Shown here in pieces: positions 1 to 8,777 of a stretch of DNA of 64,000 bases. The position numbers were made by a program, and so were the translations under genes. Origin of the DNA: Falsirhodobacter flavus (GTDB lineage: Bacteria > Pseudomonadota > Alphaproteobacteria > Rhodobacterales > Rhodobacteraceae); the NCBI GenBank assembly GCA_029846755.1, contig JARWBI010000004.1:169774-233773 (forward strand), given 5' to 3'. Positions within the stretch are counted from its first letter, which is position 1. Each line of letters starts with the position of its first letter. The notes under the pieces were generated by a model. That model ran no database searches, was not told the DNA's origin, and was given only the letters and a program-made list of their open reading frames with translations.

Positions 1-1
1 C

Positions 2-241
2 GTCATCACCATCCCCGGCTTTCCGGGATCGGCATGGGTGGTCGAACAGGCGACGAAGATCAACTTCCTGTCGCTGGCAACCCCGGCGCTGGCCTATGGC
101 GGGCTTGCCCTTTCAGCGAAAGAGTTCGCCATTGCCAGGAAATCCGGCTGGAAGATCGTCATCGTCGCCATCTGCGTCATGCTGGGCACCTATCTTGGCT
201 CGGTCGTCATCGCCGATCTGACGCTTCGGTTCTTCTCGTGA
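2..241 (+). CDS. C-terminal part of a multi-pass membrane protein (partial)
   Basis: The gene starts before the window; 79 codons are open in frame up to the TGA at 239-241. Two hydrophobic stretches are visible, about residues 21-38 and 50-68 of the fragment, separated by a short basic segment (KEFAIARKSGWK), so this is the tail of an inner-membrane protein. Its last codons overlap the next gene by GTGA, so the two are translationally coupled and it may import or export the substrate of the amidohydrolase. A DUF3100-type membrane protein is one possibility, from memory of similar neighbourhoods, but too little is visible to name the family. Confidence 0.7.
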   Translation, partial: VITIPGFPGSAWVVEQATKINFLSLATPALAYGGLALSAKEFAIARKSGWKIVIVAICVMLGTYLGSVVIADLTLRFFS

Positions 242-1383
242 TCCCTGCCGCCCATATCGCCGAGGCCGTCGAATGGCGGCGGCAGATTCACCGCAACCCG
301 GAACTTGCGTTCGAGGAGCATGAAACCGCCGCTTTCATCGCCGCAAAACTGGGCGAATGGGGCTATGACGTGGCGACGGGTGTGGGCCGCACCGGGGTCG
401 TCGCCTCGATGACCAAGGGCACGGGCAACCGTGCTCTCGGCATCCGTGCGGATATCGACGCGCTTCCGATCACGGAGGCGTCGGGGGCCGAATGGTCATC
501 GCAGCAACCGGGTCGGGCGCATTCCTGCGGGCATGACGGGCACATCGCCGCTGCGCTGGCCGCCGCCCGCGCGCTGGCCGAAGCAGACTTCGACGGCACC
601 TTGCGTTTCATCTTCCAACCCGCCGAGGAAAACGAGGGTGGCGGGCGCGAAATGGTGGCGGATGGTCTGTTCACCCGGTTCCCGGTCGATGCCGTCTATG
701 CCATGCACAACTGGCCGGGGCTGCCGCCCGGAACGCTGGTCGCCCGCGACCGTGAGATGATGGCCGCCCTCGGCACGTTCGAGGTTTCGCTGACCGGGCG
801 CGGTGCGCATGGCGCAATGCCGCACGAGGGGGCGGACACGCTTCTGGCGGCTTCCCATATCGTTACAGCACTGCAATCCATCGCGGCGCGCAATGTCAGC
901 CCGCTGCGGTCTTCGGTCGTGTCGGTCACGCAGATCCATGGCGGCGACGCGTGGAACGTGCTGCCCGAACAGGCGGTGATCCGCGGCACGACCCGCTGGT
1001 TCGACCCCGAGATCGGCGATCTGATCGAAGCGCGGATGCGGGCCATCGTCACCTCCGTTGCGGCGGCCTTCGACTGCACCGCCGATCTGCGATACGAGCG
1101 CCGCTATCCCTCCACGCTGAACACGCCGGACAATGCCGCGCTGGTCCGCCGTCTGGGCGCCGAGGCGGGGCTGGAGGTGGTGGACACCGATCCCAGCATG
1201 GCGGCCGAGGATTTCGCATTCATGCTGAATCATGTGCCGGGCTGCTACTTCTGGATGGGCGCCGCGAAAGAGGGTGCCAATCCCGGTCTGCATTCGCCGC
1301 GTTTCGACTTCAACGACGTGATCCTCGGGCCCGCAGCCGCCTTCTGGGTCCGGCTGGCGCAGGCCGAACTGGGCGGCGCTTGA
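238..1383 (+). CDS. M20-family amidohydrolase (hippurate/N-acyl amino acid hydrolase type)
   Basis: A metal-dependent peptidase/amidohydrolase of the M20D type, expected to cleave an N-acyl or peptide-like amide bond. The protein is 381 aa, normal for the family. Visible metal-site motifs are SCGHDGH at residues 96-102, PAEE at 128-131, the MHNWPG histidine at 157, and a late LHSPRFDF histidine. The frame is open further upstream, but I chose GTG 238 because it overlaps the stop of the preceding membrane gene (GTGA) and gives the usual N-terminus (RRQIHRNPEL at about 14-23). The substrate is unknown; hippurate, indole-acetyl amino acids and N-acetyl amino acids are all used by relatives. It lies beside a LysR regulator and two dehydrogenases. 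Confidence 0.88.
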   Translation: MIPAAHIAEAVEWRRQIHRNPELAFEEHETAAFIAAKLGEWGYDVATGVGRTGVVASMTKGTGNRALGIRADIDALPITEASGAEWSSQQPGRAHSCGHDGHIAAALAAARALAEADFDGTLRFIFQPAEENEGGGREMVADGLFTRFPVDAVYAMHNWPGLPPGTLVARDREMMAALGTFEVSLTGRGAHGAMPHEGADTLLAASHIVTALQSIAARNVSPLRSSVVSVTQIHGGDAWNVLPEQAVIRGTTRWFDPEIGDLIEARMRAIVTSVAAAFDCTADLRYERRYPSTLNTPDNAALVRRLGAEAGLEVVDTDPSMAAEDFAFMLNHVPGCYFWMGAAKEGANPGLHSPRFDFNDVILGPAAAFWVRLAQAELGGA

Positions 1384-1415
1384 CAGGTTCCGCCGTGGGC
1401 GCTCATCGTGACGCG

Positions 1416-2315
1416 ATGATGACCTTCGATCGCCGCGATATCCGCATCTATCTGGCCGTGCATCGCCACGGCTCGATCCGGGCGGCGGCGGATTCCCTGG
1501 GCGTCGCGCCCTCCGCCGTGTCGCGCCAGATTGCCGAGATGGAGAGCCAGATCGGCGTCGCGCTTCTGGACCGCACCTCGCGCGGGGTCAGCCTGACCGA
1601 TGCGGGGCGGCTGGTGCTGGAACACATGCGCCATGTGGTCGAGGAAGCTGGATACCTGACCGAACAGTTGGCAGACCTGCGCGGCATCCAGCAACGCGAC
1701 GTCCGCATCCACTGCGGCGAGGGCTTCCTTGCCGATTTCATGCAGAACGGTCTTGGCGGCTTCATGAGTGCGCATGTGCGGTATGAGCTGCTGATCGGAT
1801 CGACGGATGCGGTGGTCTCGGCGCTCGCCAATGGCGAAAGCGACATCGGCATCGCCTATAACCCGCCGGTCACGGGGGCGGTGCGCTCGATCGCCTCGGC
1901 CCGCCATCCGCTCTGCGTGGTGATGCCGCCGGGCCATCCGCTGGCGGCGATGAAGGCGGTGCGGCTGGCCGATTGCGCGCCGTTTCCGGTGGCGCTTCTG
2001 CCCAAGGGGCATGGCACGACGGATCTTCTGATGCGCGTCGCGTCGGACAGCGGCATCGCGCTGCGGGCGCAGTTGATGACCACTTCCATCGACGCGCTGC
2101 GGCGGTTCGTGACGGCGGGGCTGGGGCTGGCCTTCCTGCCCCGCGCCTCGGTCGCGATGGAAGAGGCGGTGGAGCTGCGCGAGTTGTCGGATGCCGCGCT
2201 GTCGGGCGCGTCGGCGCATCTGATGGTGCGGGCGCGGCGCAGGCTTCCCGCCTCGGTCGAACAGTTGGCGCGGCATCTGGAAGGCGCGATGGCCAGTTTC
2301 GCGCCGCGTTGCTGA
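1416..2315 (+). CDS. LysR-family transcriptional regulator
   Basis: A 299-aa LysR-type regulator. The winged helix-turn-helix is at about residues 5-64, with the recognition region SIRAAADSLGV...SAVSRQIAEM at 20-42. A periplasmic-binding-like effector domain follows from about residue 90. It starts 32 bases after the amidohydrolase stop; ATG 1416 and ATG 1419 are adjacent and either could be used. It sits between the amidohydrolase and the dehydrogenase genes on the same strand, so it probably controls this catabolic cluster in response to a substrate or intermediate. That role is inferred from position. The effector cannot be read from the sequence. Confidence 0.9.
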   Translation: MMTFDRRDIRIYLAVHRHGSIRAAADSLGVAPSAVSRQIAEMESQIGVALLDRTSRGVSLTDAGRLVLEHMRHVVEEAGYLTEQLADLRGIQQRDVRIHCGEGFLADFMQNGLGGFMSAHVRYELLIGSTDAVVSALANGESDIGIAYNPPVTGAVRSIASARHPLCVVMPPGHPLAAMKAVRLADCAPFPVALLPKGHGTTDLLMRVASDSGIALRAQLMTTSIDALRRFVTAGLGLAFLPRASVAMEEAVELRELSDAALSGASAHLMVRARRRLPASVEQLARHLEGAMASFAPRC

Positions 2316-2400
2316 TCGCGCAACGCGACGTTCGCCGCAGGGCTGCTAGCGCGGCACGGGCGCGTGGATGATCCTGAAGGGATCGACAGGAAGGAACACA

Positions 2401-3270
2401 ATGACAAAAGATATCACGGTGGGCGTCGTCGGGCTTGGCGCGATGGGGCTGGGCATGGCCGCATCCGCTGCCCGCGCGGGCTTCCGCACCTTGGGATATG
2501 ACCTTACGCCAGCCCGCGCCGATCTGGCGCGCGAGGCGGGGGTGGAGCCGGTCGCGACACTGGACGAGGTTTTTGCCGCCGACCGCATCGTCTTCTCGCT
2601 GCCCACGGCGCAAGACGTCGCGGGTGTGGTAGATCGTATGGCCGCCACGCTTGAAGGCCGCGCGCGCATCGTCATCATCGACACGTCTACGTCGGAGCCG
2701 CAGGTGACGCGCGCGCTGGCGGAACGGCTGGCGGCGATGGGGCACGGGTTTCTGGACGCGCCGGTGTCGGGCGGCCCTGCCGGGGCGGCCAAGGGCGCGC
2801 TGACCATGATGATCGGCGGCAGCGCGGGCGATCTGGCCGATGCGCAGCCGGTGATCGATGCGCTGTCGGCCAAGGCGATCCATGTGGGCGACTCCGGCGC
2901 GGGCAACGTGGCCAAGCTGGTGAACAACCTGCTGTGCGCCGCGCATATGGTGACCACCGCCGAAGGGCTGCGTCTGGCCGAGGCGGCTGGCATTTCCGCG
3001 GCATCGACGCTGAACGTGCTGAACGCGGCGTCGGGGCGCACGATGCTGTCCGAGGTGCATTTCCCGACATGGGTGATGAACGAAGGCTTCGACAGCGGCT
3101 TCACCATGGCGCTGATGCAAAAGGACGTGCGGCTGGCGCGGAAGCTGGCCGAGGATACCGGCACCGAGATGCCCCTGACCGCGAAGGCGGCGCAGCTTTG
3201 GGCGGACGCCCCCTTTGCGGGCACCGAGGATTTCACCCGCATGGGCGATTTCCGCAAGAAAGGACACTGA
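2401..3270 (+). CDS. NAD(P)-dependent beta-hydroxyacid dehydrogenase (3-hydroxyisobutyrate dehydrogenase family)
   Basis: A 289-aa member of the 3-hydroxyisobutyrate/6-phosphogluconate dehydrogenase-like family, which oxidises beta-hydroxyacids or reduces the matching semialdehydes. The N-terminal Rossmann motif GLGAMGLGM is at residues 11-19, DTST at about 94-97, the substrate loop DAPVSGGPAGAAKG at 119-132, and the catalytic lysine of GNVAKLVNN at 172. A GGAAGGA-like ribosome site lies just before ATG 2401. It is followed one base later by an aldehyde dehydrogenase, so an alcohol-to-aldehyde-to-acid sequence is plausible. The substrate is not determined; tartronate semialdehyde, hydroxyisobutyrate and L-threonate enzymes all share these motifs. 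Confidence 0.87.
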   Translation: MTKDITVGVVGLGAMGLGMAASAARAGFRTLGYDLTPARADLAREAGVEPVATLDEVFAADRIVFSLPTAQDVAGVVDRMAATLEGRARIVIIDTSTSEPQVTRALAERLAAMGHGFLDAPVSGGPAGAAKGALTMMIGGSAGDLADAQPVIDALSAKAIHVGDSGAGNVAKLVNNLLCAAHMVTTAEGLRLAEAAGISAASTLNVLNAASGRTMLSEVHFPTWVMNEGFDSGFTMALMQKDVRLARKLAEDTGTEMPLTAKAAQLWADAPFAGTEDFTRMGDFRKKGH

Positions 3271-3271
3271 C

Positions 3272-4810
3272 ATGCTGACCATCGACGCCGAGGCGCAATC
3301 CGCCCGCATCCTCGAACTTTTCCGCGAAATCTTTCCGGGCGCGGATATCGGCAGCTTCATCGGGGGCGAGATCGTCGCCGGGTCGGGCGCGTCTCTGGAC
3401 CTGACCGACCCTGCATCGGGACAGGTCTTCGCCAGCTTTGCCGATGCGGGCGCGGCGCAGATTGACGCCGCCATGGACGCCGCCGAGGCTGCGCAGCGCG
3501 AATGGATGGCGATGCCCGCCGCCGCACGGGGCCGCATCATGTGGGCCATCGCGGGCCAGATCCGCGCCCATGCCCCTATCATCGCGGAAATCGAAAGCCG
3601 TTCCGCCGGACGCCCCATCCGCGACATTCGCGGCGAGGCGCTGCGCGTGGCCGAGATGTTCGAGTATTACGCGGGCTGGTGCGACAAGATCTATGGCAAC
3701 ACCATTCCCGTGCCCTCCAGCCACTTCAACTATACCAGGCAGGAACCCATCGGCGTGGTGATGCAGATCACGCCGTGGAACGCGCCGCTGTTCACCGGTG
3801 GCTGGCAGATCGCGCCCGCCATCTGTGCCGGGAACGGTGTGGTCATCAAACCGTCGGAACTGACGCCGCTGTCCACGCTGATCCTTGGCCGGATGTGCGA
3901 GCTGGGCGGCGCGCCGCGCGGTCTGGTCAACGTCATCGCCGGGGCGGGGCCGACGGCGGGGCAGGCGGGCGTCACGCATCCGAAGACGGGTCTGGTGGTC
4001 TTCGTCGGATCGGCGCAGGCGGGGTCGGCCATCGCGGCGGCAGCGGCGAAGAACACTGTTCCCTGCGTTCTGGAACTGGGCGGCAAATCGGCGAACATCG
4101 TGTTCCCGGATGCCGACCTCGACCGTGCCATCGTGGGCGCACAGGCCGCGATCTTTGCGGGCGCGGGACAAAGCTGCGTCGCGGGCTCGCGTCTGCTGGT
4201 CCATACCTCGGTGCGTGATCGTTTCGTCGACGCCTATGCCGATGCCGCGAGCCGCATCGCCATTGGCCATCCCTTCGACGAAGGCACCCATGTCGGCCCG
4301 ATCAACAACCTGCGCCAGTGGCAGAAGATCGGCCAGATGGTGCAGGCCGGGGTCGCCGAAGGCGCGCATATCGCCGCTGGCGGCGCACGCCCCGAGGCGC
4401 TGGAAGGCACGGGCGGATTCTATTACGCGCCGACGATCCTTGACGGCGTCACCCCCGGCATGTCCGTCGCGCGCGAGGAAATCTTCGGCCCCGTGGTGTC
4501 GGTCCTGACCTTCGAGACCGAGGAGGAAGCCATCGCCCTGGCCAACGACAACCCTTACGGCCTTGCCGGGGCGGTCTGGACCGCCGACGTGGGCCGCGCA
4601 CATCGGATAGCCGCCGCCGTCCGCGCAGGGACGTTCTGGGTCAACTCCTACAAGACGATCAACGTCTGCTCGCCCTTTGGGGGCTTCGGGCGGTCGGGCT
4701 ATGGCCGGTCTTCGGGGGCAGAGGCGCTGATGGCCTATACCCAGACGAAAAGCGTCTGGGTGGAAACGGCGGAAAACCCGCCCGTCAGCTTTGGCTACGC
4801 TCCGGGCTGA
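3272..4810 (+). CDS. aldehyde dehydrogenase family protein
   Basis: A 512-aa NAD(P)+-dependent aldehyde dehydrogenase. The canonical residues are in place: PWN with Asn170, the general base Glu268 in LELGGKS, and the nucleophile Cys302 in GAGQSCVAGSR. The C-terminal FGGFGRSGYGR signature is also present. ATG 3272 lies one base after the upstream TGA and has an AAGAAAGGA ribosome site, so it is co-translated with the hydroxyacid dehydrogenase. It probably converts the aldehyde formed in this cluster to an acid. Its last 16 bases overlap the 3' end of the reverse-strand gene that follows. Confidence 0.92.
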   Translation: MLTIDAEAQSARILELFREIFPGADIGSFIGGEIVAGSGASLDLTDPASGQVFASFADAGAAQIDAAMDAAEAAQREWMAMPAAARGRIMWAIAGQIRAHAPIIAEIESRSAGRPIRDIRGEALRVAEMFEYYAGWCDKIYGNTIPVPSSHFNYTRQEPIGVVMQITPWNAPLFTGGWQIAPAICAGNGVVIKPSELTPLSTLILGRMCELGGAPRGLVNVIAGAGPTAGQAGVTHPKTGLVVFVGSAQAGSAIAAAAAKNTVPCVLELGGKSANIVFPDADLDRAIVGAQAAIFAGAGQSCVAGSRLLVHTSVRDRFVDAYADAASRIAIGHPFDEGTHVGPINNLRQWQKIGQMVQAGVAEGAHIAAGGARPEALEGTGGFYYAPTILDGVTPGMSVAREEIFGPVVSVLTFETEEEAIALANDNPYGLAGAVWTADVGRAHRIAAAVRAGTFWVNSYKTINVCSPFGGFGRSGYGRSSGAEALMAYTQTKSVWVETAENPPVSFGYAPG

Positions 4811-5661
4811 TCGGCCTCGAAGGCGAGTTCCTCGGCGAACTCGACCATCAGCCTTGCATGGAGCGGGCCTGCGGCCTGCTCCACCGCGCGCATCGTTTCG
4901 GCGTATTGCGGCCAATCGGCAAGGAAGCGGAAACGGTGGTAATGCAGGATCGCGGGCCGCGCCTCCGGCTCCGGCGCGCGCTGCGAGATCGAGAAGTTGT
5001 ATTCCACCGGCATCACGCTGTAGCGATGGCCGAAACGCTTCAACGTCAGCGGCAGGGCGATCTGGTCCAGCCACGGGCGCTTGCCGCCGATCCGCAGGTC
5101 GTGGTCGATGTCCAGCGCCGTTTCCAGCCACTCGGCGCCGAAGCGCCCTTCGGGGAACAGGATCATCCCGGCGTTGAAATAGGGCAGCGATTCGGCCCGT
5201 TTGCGCCGGGTCAGGCGCACCCGGTCGGTGGGTATCGGCAGGTCGAAATGCGCATAGGCGCGGGCCCAGCGGTCATTCTCGGCCCCCCAGCTTGCAATGC
5301 CCTCGGGAACCAGTCCGATGCTGTCATCCTGCCACGGCGCAAGGTCCAGCGGGGCTGCGCAGACCATGTCGGTATCAAGGAACAGCCCGTGCCCGCCCCC
5401 GCGGCGCGATGCGGTGGCAAGGATCTTGTTGCCATGGACATAGGGCTTCTTCCAAGGCCGTGGTGCCGGGTCGGGGATGCGCAGGTCCACGCCGCAGCGG
5501 TCCAGAAAGTCGCGGGTCGGTGGTGCCAGTGCCTCCGGCCCGTCGGGGACATAGGCGATCAGGGGAAAGCGGTCGCCGTTGTGCTGGCGCAGGGTGGCCA
5601 CCAGCAGCAGCGCCTGCGCCTCCAGCCGACGGCCCTGGACGATGAAGAAGATGGTGGTCAT
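4795..5661 (-). CDS. glycosyltransferase-like protein with DXD-type motif
   Basis: A 288-aa protein resembling a nucleotide-sugar transferase of the GT-A type. It begins with a short beta-strand (IFFIVQG), and LDTDM at residues 95-99 looks like the metal and sugar-nucleotide binding DXD motif. A later WLDQIALPL segment also fits GT8-like folds. I chose ATG 5661 because it overlaps the stop of the upstream gene by four bases (ATGA), which makes an operon with the next entry. No signal peptide or membrane segment is seen, so it is probably cytoplasmic. Its acceptor is unknown; surface polysaccharide or protein glycosylation would fit. The 3' end runs 16 bases into the aldehyde dehydrogenase gene. 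Confidence 0.7.
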   Translation of the reverse strand: MTTIFFIVQGRRLEAQALLLVATLRQHNGDRFPLIAYVPDGPEALAPPTRDFLDRCGVDLRIPDPAPRPWKKPYVHGNKILATASRRGGGHGLFLDTDMVCAAPLDLAPWQDDSIGLVPEGIASWGAENDRWARAYAHFDLPIPTDRVRLTRRKRAESLPYFNAGMILFPEGRFGAEWLETALDIDHDLRIGGKRPWLDQIALPLTLKRFGHRYSVMPVEYNFSISQRAPEPEARPAILHYHRFRFLADWPQYAETMRAVEQAAGPLHARLMVEFAEELAFEADQPGA

Positions 5662-6455
5662 GCGCGAGCCACCGCGGGCAGGTGGCAGGCGTTCAGGAAT
5701 GCGGATGCCTTGTGCTGCTGCGCAAAGGCCGCGAAGTTGCGGAACAGGCCGGGGGCCATGGACGCATCGAAGGGCTGCGCGATGTCGGCATAGTCGCGTC
5801 CCGCCTCCAGCGGTGCGGCCAGCTTTTCGGACATCACGACCTTGCCATTCAGATAGGCGTTCAGGAGCCGGGGGTATTCGGTATAGACGCCCTCGTCGAT
5901 GTGGATGTTCACCACCGCCGAGGCTGCGGCCACCAGCGGAGCCAGATCGTCGCCGAAGGTGCCACGCTGGACGCGCTCGACCCCGTGCTGTGCCGCAAGC
6001 TGCCGCAGGATCGGCTTTCGACGCTCGGTCGGGGTGCCATAGAAGATCGGGGGGCCGCTGCCTTCGACAAGGGGCGGGACGAAGTCGGGAAAGATATGCG
6101 GCCCATAGGTCACCTTCCGCGCCTCCTCGTCGGACAGGTCGGCATAGACGGGGGCGTTGCAGGGCGACAGTTCCAGAACGGCGTCGAACCGCGCCACCAT
6201 CTTGCGCACCCGCCGCGCGCTGTAATTGTTCCACAGCTTGCGCCCGTCATCGTCGAAAAGCTGCTCGGTCTGCACCCCGACCGCAAGCCCTGCCAGATCC
6301 TGCCGTTCCAGCACGTCGGCCCCGACATAAAGCACGGTCGGGCGAAAGATCGGCACGGTGATCCCGGACAGGATATCGATCGCCACCTGTTGCAGGATAC
6401 GGCCTGGCGGCGCGATCACGGTCAGGTTCCCCGCGTTCAGGGTCAGGATCGGCAA
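5658..6455 (-). CDS. glycosyltransferase-like protein, TTG start
   Basis: A 265-aa protein if translation starts at TTG 6455, which has a GGAGAG ribosome site four to five bases upstream and gives the N-terminus LPILTLNAGNLTV. An ATG at 6524 would add 23 residues but has no comparable site. Near residues 185-225, a segment containing VNIHIDEG, EYPRLLNAYLNGKVVMSE and then AGRDY resembles the donor-binding half of GT-B glycosyltransferases, which marks weak family membership only. It is coupled by ATGA to the DXD-containing gene downstream, so the two probably act on the same glycan. The function remains a guess. Confidence 0.62.
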   Translation of the reverse strand: MPILTLNAGNLTVIAPPGRILQQVAIDILSGITVPIFRPTVLYVGADVLERQDLAGLAVGVQTEQLFDDDGRKLWNNYSARRVRKMVARFDAVLELSPCNAPVYADLSDEEARKVTYGPHIFPDFVPPLVEGSGPPIFYGTPTERRKPILRQLAAQHGVERVQRGTFGDDLAPLVAAASAVVNIHIDEGVYTEYPRLLNAYLNGKVVMSEKLAAPLEAGRDYADIAQPFDASMAPGLFRNFAAFAQQHKASAFLNACHLPAVARA

Positions 6456-6671
6456 GGCGCTCTCCGTTCTTGTGCTGCAGCGAAGGCTCGCAACTGCGGC
6501 GTGGCGCGTCAATGCCATTTTCAACCGCAGGTCGGGCCGCGCCGTTTGCGCTTGCCAGCATGGCGCGTGGCGTTTTATGCAAGGGCCAGCAATCAGGACG
6601 CGGTGCGATCCCGCGTGGCTCTTCCGGCCGCCGATCCGCCGGACAATCGACCCGACTGCCGGGAAACTCCC

Positions 6672-8129
6672 ATGATACCTTCAACAAGCTATGTCCGTCA
6701 GTGGACGGGCAACCTGCGCGGCGATCTTCTGGCGGGCGTGGTCGTCGCGCTGGCGCTGATCCCCGAGGCGATCGCCTTTTCCCTCATCGCGGGGGTGGAC
6801 CCAAAGGTGGGGCTCTATGCCTCCTTCGCCATCGCGGTGGTGACGGCCATCGCGGGTGGCCGGCCTGCGATGATCTCGGCCTCGACCGCAGCGACGGCGG
6901 TGCTGATGGTCACGCTGGTGCGCGATCACGGGCTGCAATACCTGCTGGCGGCCTCCATCCTTGCGGGGGTGATCCAGATCGGCATCGGGGCGGCCCGGCT
7001 GGGGCAGATGATGCGCTTCGTGTCGCGGTCGGTGATGACGGGCTTCGTCAATTCGCTGGCGATCCTGATGACGCTGTCGCAGATCCCCGAGCTTTGGGGT
7101 GTGCCGATGCTGACCTATCCGGTGGTGGCGGCGGGGGTGGCGATCATCCTACTGTTCCCGCGCATCACGACGGCCATTCCCGCACCGCTGGTCTGCGTGG
7201 CGGTGCTGACGGCGGGCGCGGCGATGCTGGGGCTGGACCTGCGCACGGTCGGCGACAAGGGCGCGCTGCCCGACACGCTGCCCGTGTTCCTGCTGCCGGA
7301 CATCCCGCTGACGCTGGAAACGCTGAAGATCATCCTGCCCTATTCCGCCGCGATCGCGGTGGTGGGGCTGCTGGAATCGCTGCTGACGCAGAACCTGCTG
7401 GACGACATGACCGAAACGGTGACCAGCCGCGACCGCGAATGCGTGGGGCAGGGGCTGGCGAACATGACGTCAGGGTTCATCGGCGGCATGGCGGGCTGCG
7501 CTGTGATCGGCCAGTCGCTCATCAACGTCAAATCGGGTGGGCGGGGGCGGCTTTCATGCTTCTTCGCCGGGGTGATGGTGCTGGTCTTCTGCGTCTTCCT
7601 CGGACCGTGGGTGGCGCAGATCCCGATGGCGGCGCTGGTCGCGGTGATGCTGGTGATCGCGGCGGGGACGTTCGACTGGGGCTCGATCCTGAACATTCGG
7701 CGGATGCCGGTCAGCTCGTCCGTCGTGATGCTGGCGACGATGGGGATCGTGGTGTGGACGCACAACCTTGCCCTTGGCACGCTGGCGGGGGTGCTGCTGT
7801 CGGGGATCTTCTTTGCGTGGAAGATCTCGCACCTGTTCCATGTCGAAAGCGTGCTTGAAGGCGGCGTGCGGCATTACCGCTTCGAGGGGCAGATGTTCTT
7901 CGCCTCGGCCGAGACGTTCATGCGGGCGTTCGATTTCAACGAGCGGCCCGCGCGGGTGGTGATCGACCTGAGCCGCGCGCATATCTGGGACATCTCCTCC
8001 GTGGCCGCGCTGAAACAGGTGGTGGCGCGGCTGGGTCGCGGCGGGACCGAGGTCGAGGTGATCGGCATGAACCGCGCGACGCAGACGCTGGTGGACCGGC
8101 TTGGACCGTCAGTCGACGCGGCCAAGTAG
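6672..8129 (+). CDS. SulP-family anion transporter with STAS domain
   Basis: A 485-aa inner-membrane protein of the SulP/SLC26 family. The first transmembrane segments include [21 protein letters not shown] at about 18-38, followed by about ten more hydrophobic segments with the family stretch [17 protein letters not shown] near residue 265. A cytoplasmic STAS domain occupies about 405-485. Members carry sulfate, bicarbonate or other anions; nothing here tells which. ATG 6672 follows the sequence GGAAACTCCC. The 216 bases before it, shared with the divergent glycosyltransferase operon, hold no gene I can support. The 3' end overlaps the reverse-strand esterase by 21 bases. Confidence 0.88.
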   Translation: MIPSTSYVRQWTGNLRGDLLAGVVVALALIPEAIAFSLIAGVDPKVGLYASFAIAVVTAIAGGRPAMISASTAATAVLMVTLVRDHGLQYLLAASILAGVIQIGIGAARLGQMMRFVSRSVMTGFVNSLAILMTLSQIPELWGVPMLTYPVVAAGVAIILLFPRITTAIPAPLVCVAVLTAGAAMLGLDLRTVGDKGALPDTLPVFLLPDIPLTLETLKIILPYSAAIAVVGLLESLLTQNLLDDMTETVTSRDRECVGQGLANMTSGFIGGMAGCAVIGQSLINVKSGGRGRLSCFFAGVMVLVFCVFLGPWVAQIPMAALVAVMLVIAAGTFDWGSILNIRRMPVSSSVVMLATMGIVVWTHNLALGTLAGVLLSGIFFAWKISHLFHVESVLEGGVRHYRFEGQMFFASAETFMRAFDFNERPARVVIDLSRAHIWDISSVAALKQVVARLGRGGTEVEVIGMNRATQTLVDRLGPSVDAAK

Positions 8130-8777
8130 CTCCAGCACGGCGGGGCCGACGGCATCCACAAGCCGTTCGACCCCTTCGGCGTTGGGATGGATGCCGTCAT
8201 CCTGCATGTATCTGCGGTCCAGGCGATCCCCATCCGTCACCGGGCCAAGATAGTCCGGCAGCAGGATCGCGCCGTGTTCCGCCGCCAGCGCCGGATAGAT
8301 CGCATCGAAATCGGCCTGATATTGCGGGCCGTAATTCGCCGGGGTCCGCAGGCCCAGAAGCAGCACCGGAATCCCTCGCGCATCCGCCTTGTCCAGGATG
8401 CCATCCAGATTCACACGCGCCTGCGCCGGGTCCAGGCCGCGCAGCAGATCGTTCCCCCCAAGGTTCACGATCAGCGCGTCGGTTTCCGGCACCAATGCCC
8501 AATCGGTGCGCGCAAGGCCGCCTGCCGTGGTATCGCCCGACACACCGGCGTTCACGATTGTGACATCCGCCCCGTTTTCGGCCAGCCACCCTTGCAGAAC
8601 CGGCACGAAACCCGCCCCATCCGGCAGACCGTATCCTTGGGTCAGGCTGTCGCCCAGCGCCACCACCGTCATCTGATCGGCAAAGACCGGCGCGGCGGTG
8701 AGGCAAAGCGCCGCCGCAAGGTTGCGAAGGGGGGCCAAGGACTTACAACCATGGCGGAACAGAATGGAGAGGTGCAT
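8109..8777 (-). CDS. tesA: arylesterase / lysophospholipase L1-like SGNH hydrolase (TesA type)
   Basis: A 222-aa SGNH-family esterase. A signal-peptide-like N-terminus ends near AAPVFA (residue 33), followed by the block I motif GDSLTQGYG at 42-50, the oxyanion GGND motif in the middle, and the block V DDGIHPNAEG near the C-terminus, so it is probably periplasmic. The ATG (8777-8775) has AAGGA eight bases upstream. It overlaps, on the other strand, the ATG of the ABC gene (8776-8778), so the two start codons share CATG. E. coli tesA and ybbA have the same divergent arrangement. An alternative downstream TTG start would keep the signal peptide. Confidence 0.86.
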   Translation of the reverse strand: MHLSILFRHGCKSLAPLRNLAAALCLTAAPVFADQMTVVALGDSLTQGYGLPDGAGFVPVLQGWLAENGADVTIVNAGVSGDTTAGGLARTDWALVPETDALIVNLGGNDLLRGLDPAQARVNLDGILDKADARGIPVLLLGLRTPANYGPQYQADFDAIYPALAAEHGAILLPDYLGPVTDGDRLDRRYMQDDGIHPNAEGVERLVDAVGPAVLELLGRVD

